Counted from the stretch's first letter, positions 25,702 to 35,630 are shown. The stretch: 53,570 nt of DNA from Pseudomonadota bacterium (GCA_022574185.1 JACZSM010000014.1:1-53570); one strand, 5' to 3'. The notes: generated by a model from the sequence alone, not told the origin. Made by a program: numbers and translations.

Positions 25702-26481
25702 TCAATGGATGCTCCAATCGTAATCCATGATCAGCGGTGCGTGATCGGAAAAGCGCTCTTCCTTATAAATATCTGCACTCAGAATCCGCTCCTGAAGTCT
25801 TTCCGTGACCACCTGGTAATCAAGACGCCACCCGACGTTGTTATCCCATGCATTGCCGCGACTCGACCACCACGTGTATTGATCGGCCTCGGGCTGCACG
25901 ACGCGAAATGCGTCGACATAGCGATACTCGCCGAACACCTTATCCATCCATGCACGTTCTTCGGGAGTGAAACCGGAGTTCTTGCGGTTGGCTCTCCAGT
26001 TCCTGAGGTCGATTTCCTTGTGCGCAATATTCCAGTCACCACAGATGACGGTCTCGGAATGTCGCCTGCGTAGTTTGTGCAGATGATCGGTGAACGTATC
26101 GAGGCAGCGAAACTTGGCCTCCTGACGTGCGTCGCTCGATGAACCCGAGGGCAGATACAACGACACGATAGATATTCCCTCAAGCTGCACCTCCAGATAT
26201 CGACCTTCAGCATCGAATTCCGCGTCCCCATATCCCCGCATGACTTTCTTAGGCTTGTGTTTCGAGTAAATTGCGACACCGCTATAACCTTTCTTAATCG
26301 CATCCTCGTAGTAGCAGTGGTAGCCATCCGGCCAGAAGCATGCGTCGACCAATTGGTGCGCTTGCGCCTTGGTTTCCTGAATGCAGATGACGTCCGCATC
26401 CTGATCCCGCAACCACTCGAAGAGCCCTTTGCGCGCCGCCGCGCGGATGCCGTTTGCATTCAGGCTGATTACTCGAAACAA
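25702..26481 (-). CDS. xthA: Exodeoxyribonuclease III (XthA/ExoA family)
   Basis: A protein of 259 residues from a TTG at 26481. Family motifs are VISLNANGIRAA, CIQETKAQ, YSGVAIYSK, GDWNIAHKEIDL and the terminal SDHAPLIMDY with the catalytic His. It acts as an AP endonuclease and 3' exonuclease in base-excision repair. I prefer the TTG since GGAGAG lies about seven bases upstream and the conserved domain starts there; an in-frame ATG at 26508 has no ribosome site. It is divergent from pyrE. Confidence 0.93.
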   Translation of the reverse strand: MFRVISLNANGIRAAARKGLFEWLRDQDADVICIQETKAQAHQLVDACFWPDGYHCYYEDAIKKGYSGVAIYSKHKPKKVMRGYGDAEFDAEGRYLEVQLEGISIVSLYLPSGSSSDARQEAKFRCLDTFTDHLHKLRRRHSETVICGDWNIAHKEIDLRNWRANRKNSGFTPEERAWMDKVFGEYRYVDAFRVVQPEADQYTWWSSRGNAWDNNVGWRLDYQVVTERLQERILSADIYKEERFSDHAPLIMDYDWSIH

Positions 26482-26566
26482 TCTGTCTCTCCACGGGGTG
26501 TATGTCATACTTCGATGCCGAATCGAAGGCGGCCATCATACAGAAGCCGCGGCGCGGACCCATAGC

Positions 26567-27214
26567 ATGCAGGCCTATAAGAAAGAATTTATCGCGCTCT
26601 GTCTCGAACTCGATGTCTTGCGCTTCGGCGAATTCAGACTCAAGTCCGGTCGCGTCAGCCCTTATTTTTTCGATGCTGGCCTTCTCAATACCGGTTACGC
26701 AGCCGCCAAACTTGGCCGTCACTATGCCGCCGCGATCGCTTCGGCTGACCTCAAATTCGACATGTTATTCGGTCCCGCTTACAAAGGCATACCCCTGGTG
26801 ACACTTGCAGCCGCATCGCTGGCCGAACATCAGGATATCGATGTGCCGTTCGCCTTCAATCGCAAGGAGGCAAAAGCCCATGGCGAAGGCGGCAACATCG
26901 TCGGTGCGGCGCTCGCAGGCCGCGTATTGATTGTCGACGATGTAATTACGGCCGGAACTGCCGTCCGCGAGGCATACCAGGTCATCTCCGCGGCGGGTGC
27001 CCAAGTTGTGGGTCTGGTTATTTTGCTCGACCGCCAGGAACGCGGACAAAATTCATTGTCGACCGTCCAGGAACTCAAACAAGCGCTTGGAATTCCCGTC
27101 ATTAATATCATTACATTGGCAGACCTGATTACTACTCTTGAAGAATCAAATAAATATGACGACTTCCTTGAGCCAATTCTAAATTACCGCAGGAAATACG
27201 GAGTTATTGTATAA
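26567..27214 (+). CDS. pyrE: Orotate phosphoribosyltransferase
   Basis: A 215-residue enzyme that makes orotidine 5'-phosphate from orotate and PRPP. The PRPP-binding motif is VLIVDDVITAGTAVREA. The N-terminal FGEFRLKSGRVSPYFFDAG matches the substrate loop, and the Lys/His-containing flexible loop is FNRKEAKAHGEGG. ATG 26567 gives the family's usual length. The position beside exonuclease III is common in gammaproteobacteria. Confidence 0.96.
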   Translation: MQAYKKEFIALCLELDVLRFGEFRLKSGRVSPYFFDAGLLNTGYAAAKLGRHYAAAIASADLKFDMLFGPAYKGIPLVTLAAASLAEHQDIDVPFAFNRKEAKAHGEGGNIVGAALAGRVLIVDDVITAGTAVREAYQVISAAGAQVVGLVILLDRQERGQNSLSTVQELKQALGIPVINIITLADLITTLEESNKYDDFLEPILNYRRKYGVIV

Positions 27215-27328
27215 GCCAATGACACTATTGAGTTTTTTCCTTGTTTACAGAATACGATCGACGCTTTAAGCTGTAAAATCGCGAACCAGTCACGCTTATC
27301 AAGATGCCGTTTGTGGCATAGTTCGTCC

Positions 27329-27949
27329 ATGCGGAAACAAGTGATTGCCATCGCGCTATGTCTCCTGGTACCTCTGGGGGCCGACGCACAACAGACCAGG
27401 ACCTACCGTTGGGTCGACGCCGACGGTCTTGTGTACTATGGCGACAGCATTCCGGCCAAATACGCAGAGCTGCCAAAGCAAGTACTCAATGAGCACGCGG
27501 TTACGGTCGAATACCTCGAAGGCAAGAAGACGCCCGAGCAGATCGAAGCAGAGCGTGTCGCTGAAATCCTTAGAGTAGTCCACGAATTGCGCCTGCGAGC
27601 GGACCAGACACTGCTCGCAACCTATATCGACGTCGGTGAAATTGAGTTGCACCGCGACCGACGTGTCGAGTTGTTCCAGGCACAGGCCCGCGTGACTCAG
27701 CTTTACCTGCGCAATTTGCAACACCGTCTAACAGATCTGCAACGAGAGACGACTCGATACAAGCCCTACAGCGTGAATCCCAGCGCGCCCATAGTCGATC
27801 CTGGTCTTGTTCAGGACATCCAGAAAACCAAGGAAACGATCGACCGCCACGAGCTCAATTTGTTGAAGTTTGAATCTGACGAACAACAAATAATTGAACG
27901 CTTCGACGGCGACATCAGTCGTTTCATGGTGCTCAAAGGAATCAGTTGA
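27329..27949 (+). CDS. Exported DUF4124-domain protein with coiled coil
   Basis: A 206-residue secreted protein. A signal peptide (1-20, ending ADAQ) is followed by DUF4124 (TYRWVDADGLVYYGDSIP), then a long charged, probably coiled-coil region (about 65-200, with LRLRADQTLLATY and LYLRNLQHRLTDLQRET). The ATG at 27329 gives a good signal peptide; its ribosome site is weak. It is convergent with dut. It shares domain type with the protein at 3738 but not the rest of its sequence. Function is unknown. Confidence 0.78.
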   Translation: MRKQVIAIALCLLVPLGADAQQTRTYRWVDADGLVYYGDSIPAKYAELPKQVLNEHAVTVEYLEGKKTPEQIEAERVAEILRVVHELRLRADQTLLATYIDVGEIELHRDRRVELFQAQARVTQLYLRNLQHRLTDLQRETTRYKPYSVNPSAPIVDPGLVQDIQKTKETIDRHELNLLKFESDEQQIIERFDGDISRFMVLKGIS

Positions 27950-27958
27950 ATCGGCTGC

Positions 27959-28414
27959 TCATGCCGTGCCTGAGTGACCGAACCCTCCCGCTCCTCGCTT
28001 GCTGACGTCGAACTCATCGACAATGCGAAACTGCACCTGTTCGACCGAAATAAATACCATCTGCGCGATCCGCTCACCCGGTTGCACATCGTAGCTTTTT
28101 GAGCCGCGGTTCCAGCACGATATATACACCTGGCCCTGGTAATCGGAATCAATGAGTCCGGTCAGGTTACCCAGCACGAGTCCATGCTTATGCCCAAGCC
28201 CGGAGCGTGGCAAGAGAACGGCGGCAAGAGATGCATCACCAATGTGAATCGCAAGACCCGTCGGCATCAGTACCGTATCGCCCGGCTTAACGGTCACCAC
28301 CGTATCGATGCAGGCTCGCATATCGAGGCCGGCGGAACCGTCAGTCGCATAGTGGGGCAGTGGTATCGAGTCCCCGAGCCGCGGATCCAAAATCTTCAGT
28401 TCAATGGAGCGCAA
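27959..28414 (-). CDS. dut: dUTP diphosphatase
   Basis: A 151-residue trimeric dUTPase. The five motifs are seen as [42 protein letters not shown] and the C-terminal [10 protein letters not shown]. It removes dUTP to keep uracil out of DNA and supplies dUMP. The start is a TTG at 28414, four bases after the coaBC stop; no in-frame ATG exists upstream. The coaBC-dut pair on one strand is conserved in gammaproteobacteria. Confidence 0.94.
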   Translation of the reverse strand: MRSIELKILDPRLGDSIPLPHYATDGSAGLDMRACIDTVVTVKPGDTVLMPTGLAIHIGDASLAAVLLPRSGLGHKHGLVLGNLTGLIDSDYQGQVYISCWNRGSKSYDVQPGERIAQMVFISVEQVQFRIVDEFDVSKRGAGGFGHSGTA

Positions 28415-28418
28415 AGCA

Positions 28419-29669
28419 TTAACTCTTGGTTTTGTTCGACGAGATTAACGATAACCTGGGTTGCGCACCTGCGGCGGATGTCGATGCATAACGCTCGGCG
28501 ATGAGCATTACGACTTGCCGCGCAAGTTCAGTTTTGGATGTTTTCCCGAACACCTGTTCACCGCCATTCCAAAACACTGCAACGGCATTGTCATCGTAGC
28601 CAAATCCGCAGTCTTCTCCGACTCGATTCGCCACGATCATGTCAAGTTTCTTCTTATCGAGCTTGCCGAGCGCGTACTCCCGTACTTTCTCTGTCTCAGC
28701 GGCGAAGCCGACCGTGAACGGTGCGCCCTCGAGCTGCGCGACCGATGCCAGGATGTCGGGCGACCGGACGAAATCGATGCGCATCGAGTCGTCGTCCTTC
28801 TTAATCTTTTGGGCTCGCATCCTGACCGGACGATAGTCAGAGACAGCGGCGGCAGCAATGAAAATATCCACACCATCGATATGGTCGTGCGTTTCACGAT
28901 ACATCTCTTGCGCCGTCCGTACGCTGTGTATGTCGACACCGCGTGGGGCAGCAATTGACACAGGACCACTCACGACAATGACTTTCGCTCCCTGCTCGAG
29001 CGCCGCCGCCGCAATCGCGTAGCCCATTTTTCCTGAGCTGCGATTCGTAATGTAGCGTACCGGATCGATTGGTTCGTGCGTCGGTCCGACCGTAACCAGC
29101 ACCGTTTTACCCTGCAAGGCCTGGCCGCCGAAAATCGCTGCATCCTGGGTATCACAGACGATCTCTGCAATATCATCAGGATCGAGCATGCGTCCTGCAC
29201 CGGTCTCACCGCATGCCTGCGAGCCATCCCCGGGCCCCAGTATTCTGACGCCGCGCTCTTCGAGCGTCTTGCGATTTGCCTGCACGGCAGGATTGCTCCA
29301 CATCACACGATTCATCGCCGGCGCGATCGCAAGCGGCGCCTCGGTAGCCAGGCAAAGTGTTGTCAGCAGATCAGACGCCGCACCGCCTGCGAGGCGTGCC
29401 ATGATCTCAGCGGTTGCCGGCGCAATCAGAACGATGTCGGCCCAGCGCGCCAGCTCAATATGGCTCATTGACGCCTCCGCCTCCTTGTCCCAGAGATTGG
29501 CTCGTATCGGCCTTCCAGACACGGCCTGCAATGCCGTCGGCGTAACGAATTCCTCGGCAGAGGCCGTCATGACGATTTGCACATCGGCGCCACGCTCGCG
29601 CAGGCGCCGCACCAGTTCAGGTGTCTTGTACGCGGCAATGCCGCCCGTGATGCCAAGAACAATGTTCAT
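28419..29669 (-). CDS. coaBC: Bifunctional phosphopantothenoylcysteine decarboxylase / phosphopantothenate-cysteine ligase
   Basis: A 416-residue fusion for coenzyme A synthesis. The flavin-dependent CoaC half (about 1-190) has [14 protein letters not shown], the catalytic His in [20 protein letters not shown] and the conserved Cys in [11 protein letters not shown]. The CoaB half (about 191-416) has [20 protein letters not shown] and the later [13 protein letters not shown] 29669 fits the family start. It is followed directly by dut. Confidence 0.96.
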   Translation of the reverse strand: MNIVLGITGGIAAYKTPELVRRLRERGADVQIVMTASAEEFVTPTALQAVSGRPIRANLWDKEAEASMSHIELARWADIVLIAPATAEIMARLAGGAASDLLTTLCLATEAPLAIAPAMNRVMWSNPAVQANRKTLEERGVRILGPGDGSQACGETGAGRMLDPDDIAEIVCDTQDAAIFGGQALQGKTVLVTVGPTHEPIDPVRYITNRSSGKMGYAIAAAALEQGAKVIVVSGPVSIAAPRGVDIHSVRTAQEMYRETHDHIDGVDIFIAAAAVSDYRPVRMRAQKIKKDDDSMRIDFVRSPDILASVAQLEGAPFTVGFAAETEKVREYALGKLDKKKLDMIVANRVGEDCGFGYDDNAVAVFWNGGEQVFGKTSKTELARQVVMLIAERYASTSAAGAQPRLSLISSNKTKS

Positions 29670-29809
29670 CCAGGTTCGATCCTTTCGTCTTGCTTTGCAC
29701 TGACTGCGTGAGCTTAGCCCGTAGCTCGGCCAAATTTCCACCAAATCCGGACAACAATCCCCGATTGATGTATTGCCACGCGGCGCGTCATTGGCAGAAT
29801 AGCTTGCTT

Positions 29810-30436
29810 ATGCAAGAACGATCCGACCATTCTTCAATTTGCGATGCTGAACTTCTGGCGAAGCTGCTGCCGGGCGGCAGACGACCAGCGCTGGATCTTG
29901 CGCGCAGCCTGTTGACGCGTTTCGGCGGTCTGCGGGGCCTTCTGCAGGCAGACCCGCAGCTAATCCTTACAGAAAAGGGCATCGGTAATACCGGGGCTGC
30001 GGCCCTGTGCGCGATACCTGAACTTGCGCGGCGCTACTTTGCGGAATCGTTGCCCGTGGGCAAGACCATCCGCTGCCCGTCCGATACCCGGGAATTCATG
30101 CACGCGAAGATCCAGCACCTCGGACACGAGGTCTTTTGCTGCCTGTACCTCGACAACCGCCACCGTGTGCTCCGTTTTGATGAGCTTTTCCGGGGCACCA
30201 TCGACGGCACCAGTGTCTATCCGCGAGAAGTCGTCAAGGAAGCGCTGGCCATCAATGCGGCCGCCGTCATCCTCGCTCACAATCACCCGTCAGGCGTCGC
30301 CGAGCCCAGTCAGGCTGACGAGCACATCACAAGGCGGCTCAAAGCGGCCCTGGAGCTCGTCGATATCCGCCTGCTGGATCACCTCATCATCGGTGACGGT
30401 GAAACGACGTCCCTGGCGGACCGCGGATTGCTGTAG
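29810..30436 (+). CDS. radC: RadC family JAMM-domain protein
   Basis: A protein of about 208 residues from ATG 29810; ATG 29768 upstream is possible and neither start has a clear ribosome site. An N-terminal helix-hairpin-helix part (about 15-75, with [10 protein letters not shown]) is followed by the MPN/JAMM metalloprotease-like domain with [15 protein letters not shown]. The usual N-terminal 'W-P..ERPREKL' region of RadC is missing or strongly changed, so the N-terminus is shortened. RadC was once linked to repair, but its function is unsettled. It lies upstream of rpmB. Confidence 0.85.
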   Translation: MQERSDHSSICDAELLAKLLPGGRRPALDLARSLLTRFGGLRGLLQADPQLILTEKGIGNTGAAALCAIPELARRYFAESLPVGKTIRCPSDTREFMHAKIQHLGHEVFCCLYLDNRHRVLRFDELFRGTIDGTSVYPREVVKEALAINAAAVILAHNHPSGVAEPSQADEHITRRLKAALELVDIRLLDHLIIGDGETTSLADRGLL

Positions 30437-30454
30437 CCGCGCCCCTGCCGCCCC

Positions 30455-30483
30455 TTGTAATGCGCCGATCAGGCTGGTATAAA
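30455..30483 (+). promoter_or_regulatory. Sigma-70 promoter of rpmB-rpmG
   Basis: TTGTAA (30455-30460) and TATAAA (30478-30483) are 17 bases apart, which gives a start near 30490, about 55 bases before rpmB. The match and position make it the likely promoter of the ribosomal protein pair. Confidence 0.7.
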
Positions 30484-30495
30484 GTTCCGCTCTCT

Positions 30496-30512
30496 GCCCG
30501 CTGGGCGCGGGC
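30496..30512 (+). other. GC-rich hairpin in the rpmB leader
   Basis: GCCCGC (30496-30501) pairs with GCGGGC (30507-30512) around a 5-base loop, followed by gacTTTTcg. It lies just after the predicted start of the rpmB transcript, so it may end radC read-through or act as a leader attenuator. The T-run is interrupted. Confidence 0.45.
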
Positions 30513-30543
30513 GACTTTTCGTAAAATCAGAGACTTAACGCCG

Positions 30544-30780
30544 ATGTCCAAGGTCTGTCAGGTAACCGGGAAGCGCCCGCAAAGCGGCAATAACGTTTCT
30601 CATGCCAACAATAGAACTCGCCGCCGATTTTTACCGAATTTGCAGCACAAGCGCTTCTGGCTCGAATCCGAGAAACGTTTTGTGCGCCTGCGTATCTCCC
30701 ACAAGGGCATGCGCATCATCGACAAGCACGGCATTGATAAGGTTGTTGCGGATCTGCGCGCACAGGGGCAACGCGTTTAG
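30544..30780 (+). CDS. rpmB: 50S ribosomal protein L28
   Basis: A 78-residue basic protein that begins [20 protein letters not shown] and ends DLRAQGQRV, a direct match to bacterial L28. The ATG at 30544 gives the standard length; a longer in-frame reading would extend into the promoter. It is co-transcribed with rpmG 17 bp downstream. Confidence 0.97.
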   Translation: MSKVCQVTGKRPQSGNNVSHANNRTRRRFLPNLQHKRFWLESEKRFVRLRISHKGMRIIDKHGIDKVVADLRAQGQRV

Positions 30781-30797
30781 CGCGGGAGTATTAATTC

Positions 30798-30965
30798 ATG
30801 GCCAAAAGTAATCGCGAAAAAATTCGCCTCGTATCGAGCGCCGGAACAGGGCACTTTTATACGACAGAGAAAAACAAGAGGCTCCATCCCGAGAAGATGG
30901 AAACCCGGAAATACGATCCGACGATTCGCAAGCACGTGATCTACAAGGAAGCAAAAATCAGGTAA
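30798..30965 (+). CDS. rpmG: 50S ribosomal protein L33
   Basis: A 55-codon gene reading [20 protein letters not shown] and ending [11 protein letters not shown]. It has no cysteine pairs, so it is the zinc-independent (C-minus) form of L33. GGGAG lies about nine bases before the ATG. It forms the conserved rpmB-rpmG pair, with mutM beginning 27 bp later. Confidence 0.97.
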   Translation: MAKSNREKIRLVSSAGTGHFYTTEKNKRLHPEKMETRKYDPTIRKHVIYKEAKIR

Positions 30966-30992
30966 AGGCCCGCGTCATGCGTAAACACCTGC

Positions 30993-31805
30993 ATGCCTGA
31001 GCTTCCGGAAGTTGAAACCAGTCGACGCGGAATTGCACCGTATATTGTCGGCCAGCGTATAGACGAGATAGTCATTCGTGACCGGCGACTGCGGTGGCCG
31101 GTAAGTCTGGACATCGATCAGCGCCTGCCCGGGCAGACCGTGACCGCGATTGACCGGCGCGCCAAATACTTGCTCATGCATACGACCGACGGTACTGCAA
31201 TCATTCATCTTGGAATGTCAGGCAGCATTCATATCGTCAGGCACGATACGCCGGCAGGGATCCATGATCACTTCGACTTTGTATTCGGGTCCGGCAATTC
31301 GCTTCGCTATCACGACCCGCGTCGATTTGGGTCGCTGCACTGGACCGACGATGTCGCCGAGCATTGGCTAATCAGAAACCTGGGGCCTGAACCTCTGGGC
31401 GATACATTTTCAGGCAAGTACCTGTGGACCAAGTCACGCGGCCGTCGAGTGTCCATCAAGCAATTCATCATGAACGCAGAAATCGTCGTCGGCGTCGGCA
31501 ACATTTACTCCAGCGAGGCCCTGTTCCTTGCCGGTATTCATCCGCGCCGCGCCGCGGGTCGTATAGCTACGCACCGATACGACGCGCTTATCGCTGCCAT
31601 CAAGCTCGTGCTGCATAACGCGATTGCCGCTGGCGGAACAACTTTGCGAGACTATTACGGCGGTGATGGACAGCCCGGTTATTTTCAACAGCAACTCGAA
31701 GTATATGGTCGCGATGGACAGCCCTGCCTGCGTTGCAAGCGTCCTGTGTCTGTCATGGTGATAGGCCAACGATCGACATTTTATTGCAAGAGATGTCAAA
31801 CCTGA
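30993..31805 (+). CDS. mutM: Formamidopyrimidine-DNA glycosylase
   Basis: A 270-residue bifunctional glycosylase/AP lyase that removes 8-oxoguanine. The protein starts MPELPEVE, with catalytic Pro2 and Glu3. Lys in DRRAKYLL is conserved, and the C-terminal zinc finger is CLRCKRP...FYCKRCQ (C-x2-C, C-x2-C). It follows rpmG closely, the common gammaproteobacterial order, and is convergent with coaD six bases later. Confidence 0.97.
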   Translation: MPELPEVETSRRGIAPYIVGQRIDEIVIRDRRLRWPVSLDIDQRLPGQTVTAIDRRAKYLLMHTTDGTAIIHLGMSGSIHIVRHDTPAGIHDHFDFVFGSGNSLRYHDPRRFGSLHWTDDVAEHWLIRNLGPEPLGDTFSGKYLWTKSRGRRVSIKQFIMNAEIVVGVGNIYSSEALFLAGIHPRRAAGRIATHRYDALIAAIKLVLHNAIAAGGTTLRDYYGGDGQPGYFQQQLEVYGRDGQPCLRCKRPVSVMVIGQRSTFYCKRCQT

Positions 31806-31811
31806 TAACGG

Positions 31812-32297
31812 CTATCGCCCGTAGCGCTTGAGCAGTGCCTGTTCGACTTTGGGCGATACGAATTTCGATACATCGCCGCCAAGCTCCGCCACCTCACGAA
31901 CAAGGCTCGATGATATGAACGTGTAATTCTCCGTGGGCGTCAGAAATGCCGTCTCCACCTCGTCGGTCAGATGCCGGTTCATGTTGGCCAGCTGAAATTC
32001 GTATTCGAAGTCGGACACGGCCCGCAGTCCCCGAATGATGACCCGTAAACCATTATCTCGCGCGAAATCCACAGTCAGCCCTTCGTACCCCGTCACCTCA
32101 ACATTGTCGATATCGGCAAGCGCGCTCGCCGCCATCGCAACGCGTTCTTCGGTCGTAAACAAGGTTTCCTTGCTCGCTGGATGGGCCGCAATAGCAACAA
32201 CCACCCTATCGAATAACACGCTCGCGCGGCGAACGAGGTCTTCATGGCCTAAGGTGATCGGATCGAAGGTACCCGGATACATCGCGGCTACTGTCAT
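31812..32297 (-). CDS. coaD: Phosphopantetheine adenylyltransferase
   Basis: A 161-residue nucleotidyltransferase for the penultimate step of coenzyme A synthesis. The T/HxGH motif is [19 protein letters not shown] (19 residues), and the C-terminal [17 protein letters not shown] is characteristic. It is downstream of rsmD on the same strand (12-bp gap), a frequent pairing. CoaBC is encoded 2.1 kb away in this window. Confidence 0.96.
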   Translation of the reverse strand: MTVAAMYPGTFDPITLGHEDLVRRASVLFDRVVVAIAAHPASKETLFTTEERVAMAASALADIDNVEVTGYEGLTVDFARDNGLRVIIRGLRAVSDFEYEFQLANMNRHLTDEVETAFLTPTENYTFISSSLVREVAELGGDVSKFVSPKVEQALLKRYGR

Positions 32298-32309
32298 CGG
32301 CAGGCTCCT

Positions 32310-32909
32310 CTAGGAAATGATTCCGACTCGTACGAGCGAATATCGCACATTGCCGGCGTTTCCTGTCTTCAGTGTCCGCCATCCGTCGGGCAGTTCAAGT
32401 ACAGGCCTGGACCGGTCCTCTTCAATATAGACAGACGCATCTGCGGCGAGAATCGATTGCTTTTGCAGCAGTCTACACAAGTCGCCGAGCCTTTCATCTG
32501 CGAATGGCGGGTCCAGAAACACAAGGTCAAACTCGCCGCAATCCACGTTCGTCAGAAATCCAAAGGCATCTGTCTCAAAGACCGTTGCTGCGTCGGTATT
32601 CAACGCCGCAATACTCTTGCGTAATGTGTTTGCCGCCAGGGCAGACTTTTCGACGAATACGGCGCTGGTAGCACCGCGTGACAAGGCCTCCAATCCCAGC
32701 GCACCCGTTCCGGCAAACAGATCGAGGCATCGTGCCCCTGCAATGCGCGGTGTCAACCAGTTGAATAAGGTCTCGCGAATTCGCTCCGATGTTGGACGCA
32801 AGCCTGGGACATCGGCGATATCCAACAGACGGCTGCGCCAGTTTCCCGCTACAATACGCAGCCGTCCCCGCTGGGATTTTTTATCGGCCTTCGCGCTTCG
32901 CTTTGCCAT
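32310..32909 (-). CDS. rsmD: 16S rRNA (guanine966-N2)-methyltransferase RsmD
   Basis: A 199-residue SAM methyltransferase. Features are the basic N-terminus (KSQRGRLRIVAGNWRSR), the RPTSERIRETLFNWL region, motif I LDLFAGTGALGLEALSRGA and the catalytic LDPPF. It modifies G966 of 16S rRNA. It is divergent from ftsY, as in E. coli and many relatives. Confidence 0.95.
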   Translation of the reverse strand: MAKRSAKADKKSQRGRLRIVAGNWRSRLLDIADVPGLRPTSERIRETLFNWLTPRIAGARCLDLFAGTGALGLEALSRGATSAVFVEKSALAANTLRKSIAALNTDAATVFETDAFGFLTNVDCGEFDLVFLDPPFADERLGDLCRLLQKQSILAADASVYIEEDRSRPVLELPDGWRTLKTGNAGNVRYSLVRVGIIS

Positions 32910-32995
32910 ATTCTTCTACTTGGCATTCGTGTTGATGCACCGTGGTATGCAAACAGTGTAGGTGATTCGGCGCCCACAGGGGACTTTGAATAACG

Positions 32996-33955
32996 ATGTT
33001 CGCAAATGAAGAAAAGTTTGTCCTGAAGCAGAGTTTTTTCACACGACTGCGCACACGATTGAACAGTGGTGGCGGTTGGCTGACCTACGACCTCGCCAAC
33101 CTCGCGCCTGGCGGCGCGATAGACGAGGGCGTTCTTGATAAACTCGAATCCCTGCTTGTGATGGCCGACGTCGGCATTGACACTACTGGACGCATCATTG
33201 GGGATCTGCAGAAGAGTCTCGCGCGCAATGAGCTTAATGACGCGGATGCCCTGCGCGCGGGTCTGCGGCGCTCGCTGCTGGCGATACTTGAACCAGTGTC
33301 TCAACCGCTCGAGATCACGACGCTCGACAACCCATTCGTTGTACTCATGGTGGGTGTCAATGGCGCGGGCAAGACAACGACCATCGGTAAGCTCGCGAAG
33401 CGATTCACGAATCAGGGTTTGTCTGTCATGCTCGCTGCCGGCGATACCTTTCGTGCTGCGGCCGTCGAACAGTTGCAATCATGGGGGGCGCGCAACGATG
33501 TACCGGTCATCGCCCAGCAACCCGGCGCCGATCCCGCCGCTGTAATATTTGACGCCTGGGAGGCGGCCAGTGCGCGCAATATTGATGTGCTGCTCGCTGA
33601 CACGGCAGGACGCCTGCAGAATCAACAGGGACTCATGGATGAGTTGGTCAAGATCAAGCGAGTCATCTCACGTCGCGACGAAACTGCGCCGCACGAGACC
33701 ATGCTCGTACTGGATGCGAGCCAGGGACAAAATGCACTCGTTCAAGCACAGAAATTCCACGAGGCGCTGGGCTTGAGTGGAATTTCGATTACGAAGTTGG
33801 ACGGCAGCGCGAAGGGTGGCATTCTGCTTGCGATTGCCGATCAGATTGGTGTGCCCATTCGATTCATCGGCATCGGCGAATCGGCCGATGATTTGCAGCC
33901 GTTTGCCGCGGATGAATTTACAGATGCATTGCTCTCCGGCAGCGAGCCAAGATGA
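32996..33955 (+). CDS. ftsY: Signal recognition particle receptor FtsY
   Basis: A 319-residue SRP-receptor GTPase. The N domain (about 20-100) is followed by the G domain with GVNGAGKTTTIGKLA (G1), DTAGRLQNQ (G3) and TKLDGSAKGG (G4). Compared with E. coli FtsY it lacks the long acidic A domain; membrane attachment would depend on the short N-terminal amphipathic region. Its stop overlaps the ftsE ATG by four bases. Confidence 0.96.
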   Translation: MFANEEKFVLKQSFFTRLRTRLNSGGGWLTYDLANLAPGGAIDEGVLDKLESLLVMADVGIDTTGRIIGDLQKSLARNELNDADALRAGLRRSLLAILEPVSQPLEITTLDNPFVVLMVGVNGAGKTTTIGKLAKRFTNQGLSVMLAAGDTFRAAAVEQLQSWGARNDVPVIAQQPGADPAAVIFDAWEAASARNIDVLLADTAGRLQNQQGLMDELVKIKRVISRRDETAPHETMLVLDASQGQNALVQAQKFHEALGLSGISITKLDGSAKGGILLAIADQIGVPIRFIGIGESADDLQPFAADEFTDALLSGSEPR

Positions 33956-34674
33956 TACGACTTGAAGATGTGACGAAGCGTTTCCCTGGCGGACAGGAGG
34001 CTCTATCCGGCCTGAGTTTTTCAATTGACAAGGGCGAGATGGTATTTGTGACCGGACATTCGGGCGCCGGCAAGAGCACTCTGTTGCGTTTGATCGCGCT
34101 GATTGACCGTCCGACGAGTGGTCAGGTCATCGTCGACGGGCAGAACACTCGGCGCGTCACGCGCCGCATGATTCCGGCTTACCGCCGGCAGATCGGCATG
34201 GTTTTTCAGGATCATAAGCTGCTGTATGACCGCCCGGTCTTTGACAACGTCGCTCTGCCACTGATCATCGCCGGGATGGGCTACCGGGAGGCGGGTCGTC
34301 GCGTACGCCCAGCACTGGAACAGGTCGGACTGCTGCATAAGGAAAAGCAAAGACCCGAAACTTTATCAGCCGGCGAACAACAACGCGTTGGCATCGCCAG
34401 GGCAATCGTGACGCGCCCGAAACTGCTGATCGCCGACGAACCAACCGGCAACCTCGATCCGGATTTATCGCTGGAGGTCATGCGAATTTTTCGCCGCTTC
34501 AACGAGGTTGGTGTGACGTTGCTGATAGCAAGTCACGATATCTCGCTGATTGATCGCCTGGGGTGTCGCCGCATCGCGCTTGAGGAGGGTCGACTCACCC
34601 GGACAACTGACGACGACATCGATGCCGGCTACAGTTCATCCGAAGCCGGTCTGGATCCTGAAGCATGGCGATGA
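33952..34674 (+). CDS. ftsE: Cell-division ABC-type ATPase FtsE
   Basis: A 240-residue ABC ATPase. Walker A is GHSGAGKSTLLRL, the signature LSAGEQQRVGIARA and Walker B LLIADEPTGNLDPD. With FtsX it transmits a signal across the inner membrane to activate septal peptidoglycan hydrolases. It lies between ftsY and ftsX, overlapping both (4 and 10 bases). The tail after about 220 is longer than in E. coli FtsE. Confidence 0.96.
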   Translation: MIRLEDVTKRFPGGQEALSGLSFSIDKGEMVFVTGHSGAGKSTLLRLIALIDRPTSGQVIVDGQNTRRVTRRMIPAYRRQIGMVFQDHKLLYDRPVFDNVALPLIIAGMGYREAGRRVRPALEQVGLLHKEKQRPETLSAGEQQRVGIARAIVTRPKLLIADEPTGNLDPDLSLEVMRIFRRFNEVGVTLLIASHDISLIDRLGCRRIALEEGRLTRTTDDDIDAGYSSSEAGLDPEAWR

Positions 34675-35630
34675 CTCGCCACTCGGACGCTGTTGCGCCG
34701 GTCCGCTCGTCGGGCCCGATGACGACATGGCTAACGCGACATATCAGTACCGCGATCGGCTCGGCTGGACGCCTCTTCAGGCAGCCGTTCGCAAGTCTGA
34801 TGATCATTCTTGTCATTGCCGTCACGCTCGCGATTCCAGCGGCAGCAAATCTCCTTATCAAGAATGCACTATCGATCAGCTCCGGTTGGGACAACGCTCT
34901 CGATTTCTCGATCTACCTTCGCCGCGGCATATCCGAAAGTGATGCTTTGGACCTCGCGCAACTCATCGCACAACGTGCGGATGTCGCCGCCGTCGATTTC
35001 GTATCTGCAGGCGATGCGTTAAAGCAATTCAAGCAGCAGTCGGGTTTCGGCGAGGCGCTGGACCACCTGAGCGAGAATCCCCTGCCGCATACGCTGATTG
35101 TGCGCCCCGGCCCATCAAACTCGGTGCAGTCCATGATTTTGTTGCAGGAAGAGCTTGGCAATCTTCCCGAGGCGGATATTGTGCAGGTCGACACCGAATG
35201 GGTGCAGCGATTTCATGCGATTCTCGATATCGTCAGACAGGCAATAGTGATTGGTGCAGCGCTTCTCGGTGTCGCCATCATCGTCATTATTGGCAATACG
35301 ATTCGACTCGACATTCAGAATCGCCACGAGGAAATCGAGGTTACCAAGCTTATCGGCGCCAGCAATGCGTTCGTGCGCCGACCCTTTCTTTGGTCCGGAT
35401 TCTGGTATGGCCTCTTTGGCAGCTTGCTGGCACTGGCGCTCGTCCAGTATGGGCTGTTTCTGCTCGAACAGCCCATCGCCCGACTGGCCGGCCTGTATCA
35501 AAGCAGCATCACCGTTTTGACGCTGACCGGCGGGGAAATCCTGTCCCTGCTCGGTATCGGCGTCGCGCTGGGGCTGATTGGCTCCTGGTTCGCGGCGACA
35601 CGCCATATGCGGCGAATTGAGCCTCGTTGA
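34665..35630 (+). CDS. ftsX: Cell-division protein FtsX
   Basis: A 321-residue inner-membrane protein with four transmembrane segments (about 43-65, 190-212, 240-262, 283-305) and a periplasmic domain between the first two, the FtsX layout. VTKLIGASNAFVRRPFLW is a typical cytoplasmic loop. It partners FtsE and recruits EnvC-type activators. The start overlaps ftsE by ten bases. A 149-bp gap to rpoH contains the CIRCE element. Confidence 0.94.
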   Translation: MAMTRHSDAVAPVRSSGPMTTWLTRHISTAIGSAGRLFRQPFASLMIILVIAVTLAIPAAANLLIKNALSISSGWDNALDFSIYLRRGISESDALDLAQLIAQRADVAAVDFVSAGDALKQFKQQSGFGEALDHLSENPLPHTLIVRPGPSNSVQSMILLQEELGNLPEADIVQVDTEWVQRFHAILDIVRQAIVIGAALLGVAIIVIIGNTIRLDIQNRHEEIEVTKLIGASNAFVRRPFLWSGFWYGLFGSLLALALVQYGLFLLEQPIARLAGLYQSSITVLTLTGGEILSLLGIGVALGLIGSWFAATRHMRRIEPR

